NCBI GenBank assembly: GCA_964481075.1
Contig: CAYZSD010000063.1
Span: 1 to 18,579 of the forward strand
Direction: 5' to 3'
DNA length: 18,579 bases
Origin: MWFE01 sp964481075
GTDB taxonomy: Bacteria > Bacteroidota > Bacteroidia > Bacteroidales > Tenuifilaceae
Made by a program: the position numbers and the translations under genes
Shown here: one piece after another, positions 14,982 to 18,579 of the stretch
How positions within the stretch are numbered: the first letter of the stretch is position 1
How the letters are laid out: each line of letters opens with the position of its first letter
Notes under the pieces: generated by a model
Told to the model about the DNA's origin: nothing
The model's database searches: none
The model's input: only the letters and a program-made list of their open reading frames with translations

Positions 14982-17090
14982 TATCCACGAAACACCAATT
15001 TTAAAAATCCGAGGATTTATAGGATAATGAAGGGCTGAAAAGTACTGATTATCAGGGAATCCCTGGTTAGCGTGTTCATACTTAAGAAAGATAAGTACGC
15101 TCTTCCACTTGAAGTTAGCAAACAGATCGGCGGTTGGGTATCCACCCAAAACTTTTTCATTCTGGTTGTAGAACTGACCTATAACAGGGTTGTAAGCATC
15201 GGCATAGAATCGAGAGCGATAGTAAATATTAAAACCTATCTGACCAGTAAGGGCATTTGGAACAATTATTTGTTCGTAGTGCAATGAAGAGAAAGTGATA
15301 AGCTGGGGTAGATTTAGCACTTGCGTGTTTGTATTCACCTGCCAGACAACTCGATTAAAAATGTTAAGACCCCCAAAGCGGATATTCTTTTGAGCATACA
15401 CAGAGGTTATAGTAACGTTAGGGTACTGCTCGGGGAGCGACTGGTAATTGAAAAAGAGGTAGTCGCTAATATGTATTAAGTTATAACCTGCTTCAGCTTC
15501 CCAACGCTCAAATCCTATTGCACCTCGAATCTGAAACTTCTTCTCTTTATTAAAACTATTGGACCACCTTACATGATTTGAAAAATACTCGTTAAGAAAA
15601 ATATCTGGTTTAACCTCGCTTATCAAAATATCCCCTTTAACCTGAGGCATTTCATCGTTCTTCCAAGGGGAAATTTTTGCTTTTCCTTGAATAATTTTAT
15701 CGCCTGCCCTGTAGCCACTCAAGTACAATCGGAATGCACCCTGGTACGAAAGGAATGGGCTTTGGCTGTAAGCTCCAACCCCAAAATGACTGTTGTTATA
15801 TCCTTGATTTTGTCGTGGGTAAATAAACCCTTCAGGTTTAAAGTAGTAGTAATCTGCCATTTCGTAACCCAACCAACCTCTTAATCCAGGAAGTCCAGGA
15901 ATCTTGGCAAATTGCATTATTTCGAGCATTGCAATTGCTTCCGTTGAAAACAACGCTACCGTATCCCTAGTTTTTAATGGATTGATATAGATATTACCAT
16001 AGTAGTCGATAATTGGCTTATCATCCTCAAAAGTTCTACTAAACCTGTTTCGGGTTATGATGAGTCGAGTGGTTATCAGGGGGATGAAAAAATCCTGCAT
16101 CTGCCCAACCGAATCCTTCCTTTGTTGCTTAATGTTTAATAGGGTGTAACCAAAAGTTCCCGACATGGATTTCACTCGAACAATACTTTGAGCCTTTAGC
16201 AGCCAAAAAGGTACCAAACGAGACTCAACAATAGTATCCTCAATAAAATAGTCGTTCGAAACACCTCCATTCTCCTGATTCTTAAACGTGTGATTTACAA
16301 ATGCAGCTTTTGCAGAAACGTTGCCTTTGAAGTAACTTGCAAATAATGCAATTGCATTATTTCTAGTCTCCTGGTTTGAGTACACCCCTTTAGTTCCAAA
16401 AAAATCGTATTTTATTCCAAAGTTAAAATTTGGATTAACATTCTGTGTATGAATAACCCTGAGAACCTGTTCGGCTTGTCTGCGGCTTCCAGCAGTACAA
16501 TGGGTTACAATGGTAAAAGGCTTTCGAACATTGTATTGAGTTTCCTCCAGACTCATAACAATGAATGGTTCATGATTCCTTGAAAAAAGGAATGGGGAAT
16601 GCTGCTGACGTGAGAAAAAATGATCGTACTGCGATGGGCTACCCAAATTCCCTAAGAATGTGTACGTTTCATACCTATCCTGCTGAGGATAAAATAGGTG
16701 ATTCATCCATAAAGCCGTGTCAACAACTTGTTTTTCGTATGATAGGTAAGTAGAACTAAACTTGAAAGGGACAACCTTTTCGCTGTAAGGAACATCTAAT
16801 AAATCCCTTGCATTCCTTCCACGAATAGCCTTATTTGTTCGATACCTTCGAGTGGATTCCTGTACCGATAAAGCATTCAACGAATCACCTTCAGGGAAGT
16901 CGAAACCACTATGCCTAATTGTATCATCGTCTAAATGATAGTTGTGATGGGTATGTGGGATGGTATCAAGTAATGAATAATAAAACGAATTGGGAAACGT
17001 AAATGTGCTAGCATACTGATACTGAGGTAAAACCCAGCACAACGTTACTAATAGAATGAGTTGATATAAAATGGTTACTTTTTTAGTCAT
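14970..17090 (-). CDS. Putative porin (Porin_10-like outer-membrane protein)
   Basis: 706-aa predicted outer-membrane beta-barrel protein. Seen: signal peptide about 1-26 (basic MTKK, hydrophobic ILYQLILLVTLCWVL); a mature protein rich in alternating aromatic/polar strands, short turns with Asn/Asp, and a C-terminus ending GVSWIFFD, with aromatic residues close to the end as in barrel proteins. The IPGLPGLRGWLGYEMADYYYF-type segment near the middle and the NHEPFIVMSLEETQYNVRKPF region near the start recall the Bacteroidota Porin_10 family, which is annotated from predicted structure and whose solutes are generally not known. ATG 17090 is used; an in-frame GTG at 17099 lies within the putative promoter. 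It is upstream of the mltF-like gene and downstream of the glutamine synthetase terminator. Confidence is high for a barrel, moderate for porin function. Confidence 0.8.
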   Translation of the reverse strand: MTKKVTILYQLILLVTLCWVLPQYQYASTFTFPNSFYYSLLDTIPHTHHNYHLDDDTIRHSGFDFPEGDSLNALSVQESTRRYRTNKAIRGRNARDLLDVPYSEKVVPFKFSSTYLSYEKQVVDTALWMNHLFYPQQDRYETYTFLGNLGSPSQYDHFFSRQQHSPFLFSRNHEPFIVMSLEETQYNVRKPFTIVTHCTAGSRRQAEQVLRVIHTQNVNPNFNFGIKYDFFGTKGVYSNQETRNNAIALFASYFKGNVSAKAAFVNHTFKNQENGGVSNDYFIEDTIVESRLVPFWLLKAQSIVRVKSMSGTFGYTLLNIKQQRKDSVGQMQDFFIPLITTRLIITRNRFSRTFEDDKPIIDYYGNIYINPLKTRDTVALFSTEAIAMLEIMQFAKIPGLPGLRGWLGYEMADYYYFKPEGFIYPRQNQGYNNSHFGVGAYSQSPFLSYQGAFRLYLSGYRAGDKIIQGKAKISPWKNDEMPQVKGDILISEVKPDIFLNEYFSNHVRWSNSFNKEKKFQIRGAIGFERWEAEAGYNLIHISDYLFFNYQSLPEQYPNVTITSVYAQKNIRFGGLNIFNRVVWQVNTNTQVLNLPQLITFSSLHYEQIIVPNALTGQIGFNIYYRSRFYADAYNPVIGQFYNQNEKVLGGYPTADLFANFKWKSVLIFLKYEHANQGFPDNQYFSALHYPINPRIFKIGVSWIFFD

Positions 17091-17098
17091 TATGGACA

Positions 17099-17106
17099 CA
17101 AAAGTA
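17099..17106 (-). promoter_or_regulatory. Candidate -7 element just upstream of the porin start
   Basis: Minus strand reads TACTTTTG (matches TAnnTTTG), but no -33 TTG at a suitable distance was found; the region upstream is the glutamine synthetase terminator. Transcription starting here would give a leader of only a few bases before ATG 17090, almost leaderless. Confidence 0.3.
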
Positions 17107-17146
17107 AGAAAAAAAAGAAAAGGGAGTCTGCTAGTTGACTCCCTTT
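17107..17146 (-). terminator. glnA: Rho-independent terminator of the glutamine synthetase gene
   Basis: A perfect 10-bp stem, AAAGGGAGTC (17119-17128) with GACTCCCTTT (17137-17146), encloses an 8-nt loop. On the minus strand it is followed by a T-rich tract (rc of 17107-17118, with a run of eight T). It starts 25 nt after the stop codon at 17172-17174. This is the clearest terminator in the window. Confidence 0.85.
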
Positions 17147-17171
17147 GGAAAGAATTTAAATTTAATAAGCT

Positions 17172-18578
17172 TTAGGCAATATGCAAGAATTTTTCAACTA
17201 ATTTCTTAATTTCCTCGTTATTACCGTACAGTTTTTCGCTCATGCCTTTGTCATCGAATGCTTTAAGTTTAGATATACGACTGTCAATAAGGCCCTTAGG
17301 GAATACATGGTTCTCCTCAAACAATTCACGCTTTGCGGCAAGTGCATCGGCCGATTCCCAGCACGAGAGAGGAAGTTGCTTTAGCTTGGCTAATTTTTCC
17401 TTATGCTCTGGTTTGAAAATGTTTACGTCAACATAAAGTTTCTCGGCCAAATCAAGTGCATCGGGCATGTTAATGCCTTTGAGCGAAGAAACAATTAGCC
17501 CTGCAAGTGTTAAGTATATATCAGCAGAACCATCTGGGACACGAAACTCGAAGGTTTGCTTTGACTGAGCAATTGGATCTGGGCGGTAATCGTATGGGTT
17601 AGCATCCTGAATCATATTCGATGCCCCTGTCCATCCAAGAGGGACACGAATTACTACCGATCGATTCCTATCGCCCCAGCAGATATTTGTAGGAGCCTCC
17701 TGGTGAGGAACCAATCGTAGGTAAGATGTTGGAATGGTATTTCCAAAAGCTGTAAGGGCATCAGCATACGAAAGGATACCAGCAATCATCTTCTTCGCTA
17801 AGTTGCTTAGTTTTCCGTTCTCAGCTGTTAGGTTTATTCCATCCTTCTCAACCATCATGTGGAAGTGCATTCCACTTCCAGCTTTGCCTACAGTAATCTT
17901 TGGGGCATAGCTAATGTTAACCCCATATCGGAAACCTAGCATTCTAAGGATCCACTTAGCAATGATCATCTGCTCGGCAGCTTCTTCAACACATGTGGGA
18001 AGGAACTCTATTTCGTGTTGCTCGTAGTAAGTTTCACCATCGGAGAAGCAGCCAACCTCGGCATGACCGTACTTAATCTTACCACCAGCTTTTGCTATGA
18101 GGCGAAGAGCTTCGGTGCGAATCTCACCAAACTTGGCAAAAGGTGCGCTGGAATGATAGCCTTTCTGGTCAACACCCTGATAAAATTGTTCCCAATCACA
18201 GGTAACATAGTACTCCAACTCGCCCAATGCTTTAAATGTGTATCCTGTTTGCCTGGTGAACTCCTCATTCGCCTTCCGAAGAACATAACCTGGGTCGCTC
18301 TCAACAGGTTTTCCTTCATTGTTGTAGAACGAACAAAGAATATCTATGGTTGGTACATCGGCAAACGGGTTCACATAGGCGGTACGATAACGAGGAACAA
18401 CGTAAAGGTCGCTACTTCCTGCTTCGATAAAAGAGAAAAGGCTGCTTCCATCAACCCTCTCACCATGAGATAGAATAGTGTCCAAATGATCCTTGGATGT
18501 AATGATAAAGTTCAACGTTTTGAGCTTCCCATCCTCGGCCACGTAACGGAAATTCAGCATCTCAATTTCATTCTCCTC
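17172..18578 (-). CDS. glnA: Glutamine synthetase family protein, 5'-truncated by window edge
   Basis: ATP-dependent amidation of glutamate to glutamine, cytoplasmic, central to ammonia assimilation. The frame remains open to the edge: codons before the ATG at 18560 read EENEIE and continue as MLNFRYV, so that ATG is probably internal and the true N-terminus lies outside. Counting from that Met: beta-grasp region 1-85 (ERVDGSSLFSF, YRTAYVNPF), then catalytic domain with GELEYYV (113-119, metal-binding Glu), GHAEVG (165-170), GSGMHFHM (228-235), LVPHQEAPTN and RNRSVVIRVP (297-307), FEFRVPDGSADIY (337-349). This is the about 500-aa GSI-like form, not the long GSIII. Where E. coli GlnA has its adenylylated Tyr (NLYDLP), this protein reads NIFKP, with Phe382; adenylylation control is therefore unlikely (inference from unaided alignment). 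It is followed by a strong terminator. Confidence 0.93.
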   Translation of the reverse strand, partial: EENEIEMLNFRYVAEDGKLKTLNFIITSKDHLDTILSHGERVDGSSLFSFIEAGSSDLYVVPRYRTAYVNPFADVPTIDILCSFYNNEGKPVESDPGYVLRKANEEFTRQTGYTFKALGELEYYVTCDWEQFYQGVDQKGYHSSAPFAKFGEIRTEALRLIAKAGGKIKYGHAEVGCFSDGETYYEQHEIEFLPTCVEEAAEQMIIAKWILRMLGFRYGVNISYAPKITVGKAGSGMHFHMMVEKDGINLTAENGKLSNLAKKMIAGILSYADALTAFGNTIPTSYLRLVPHQEAPTNICWGDRNRSVVIRVPLGWTGASNMIQDANPYDYRPDPIAQSKQTFEFRVPDGSADIYLTLAGLIVSSLKGINMPDALDLAEKLYVDVNIFKPEHKEKLAKLKQLPLSCWESADALAAKRELFEENHVFPKGLIDSRISKLKAFDDKGMSEKLYGNNEEIKKLVEKFLHIA

Positions 18579-18579
18579 A

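Noticed and set aside
18015..18473. 152-codon plus-strand open frame inside glutamine synthetase
   Set aside because: It lies opposite conserved catalytic motifs; composition is that of an antisense shadow.

Overview
The window comes from a member of the Bacteroidota, most likely Bacteroidales-like, although nothing in it fixes the genus. The evidence is a subtilase with a type A T9SS C-terminal sorting domain, a DUF4831-type lipoprotein, a Porin_10-type outer-membrane protein, TPR-fused histidine kinases, AT-rich spacers and several TAnnTTTG (-7 type) promoter elements. No obvious purine-rich Shine-Dalgarno pattern precedes most starts. Both ends cut a gene: aspartate ammonia-lyase on the left (5' end missing) and a glutamine synthetase on the right (5' end missing).

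Layout. (1) 1-1166, plus: aspA, partial. (2) 1188-9955, minus: in transcription order an S4-domain RNA-binding protein, a T9SS-secreted S8 protease, xseA (overlapping the protease by 4 nt), a 727-aa TPR histidine kinase, a 975-aa TPR histidine kinase, and xseB. The two exonuclease VII subunits are thus separated by about 5.2 kb carrying two tandem orphan sensor kinases. This is the least ordinary feature of the window. (3) 10093-13479, plus: nnr (bifunctional NAD(P)HX repair), then a DUF4831 lipoprotein gene and a CoA-pyrophosphatase-type Nudix gene one nucleotide apart. (4) 13476-18579, minus: in transcription order glutamine synthetase with a strong intrinsic terminator, a Porin_10-type protein, and an MltF-like lytic transglycosylase whose stop overlaps the Nudix stop tail to tail.

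Functionally these are mostly housekeeping and envelope genes: amino-acid nitrogen metabolism (aspA, glnA), DNA repair (xseA, xseB), metabolite repair (nnr, Nudix), peptidoglycan turnover (mltF-like), outer membrane (porin) and secretion (S8 protease). No transposase, integrase, CRISPR array, tRNA, rRNA or phage gene was seen. The window is densely coding. The longest non-coding stretches are 9956-10092 (divergent promoters with an inverted repeat) and 11602-11726 (promoter with a 10-bp palindrome). I found no clear new defence or mobile system. The best candidate for a new association is the protease / exonuclease VII / TPR-kinase / TPR-kinase / exonuclease VII arrangement.
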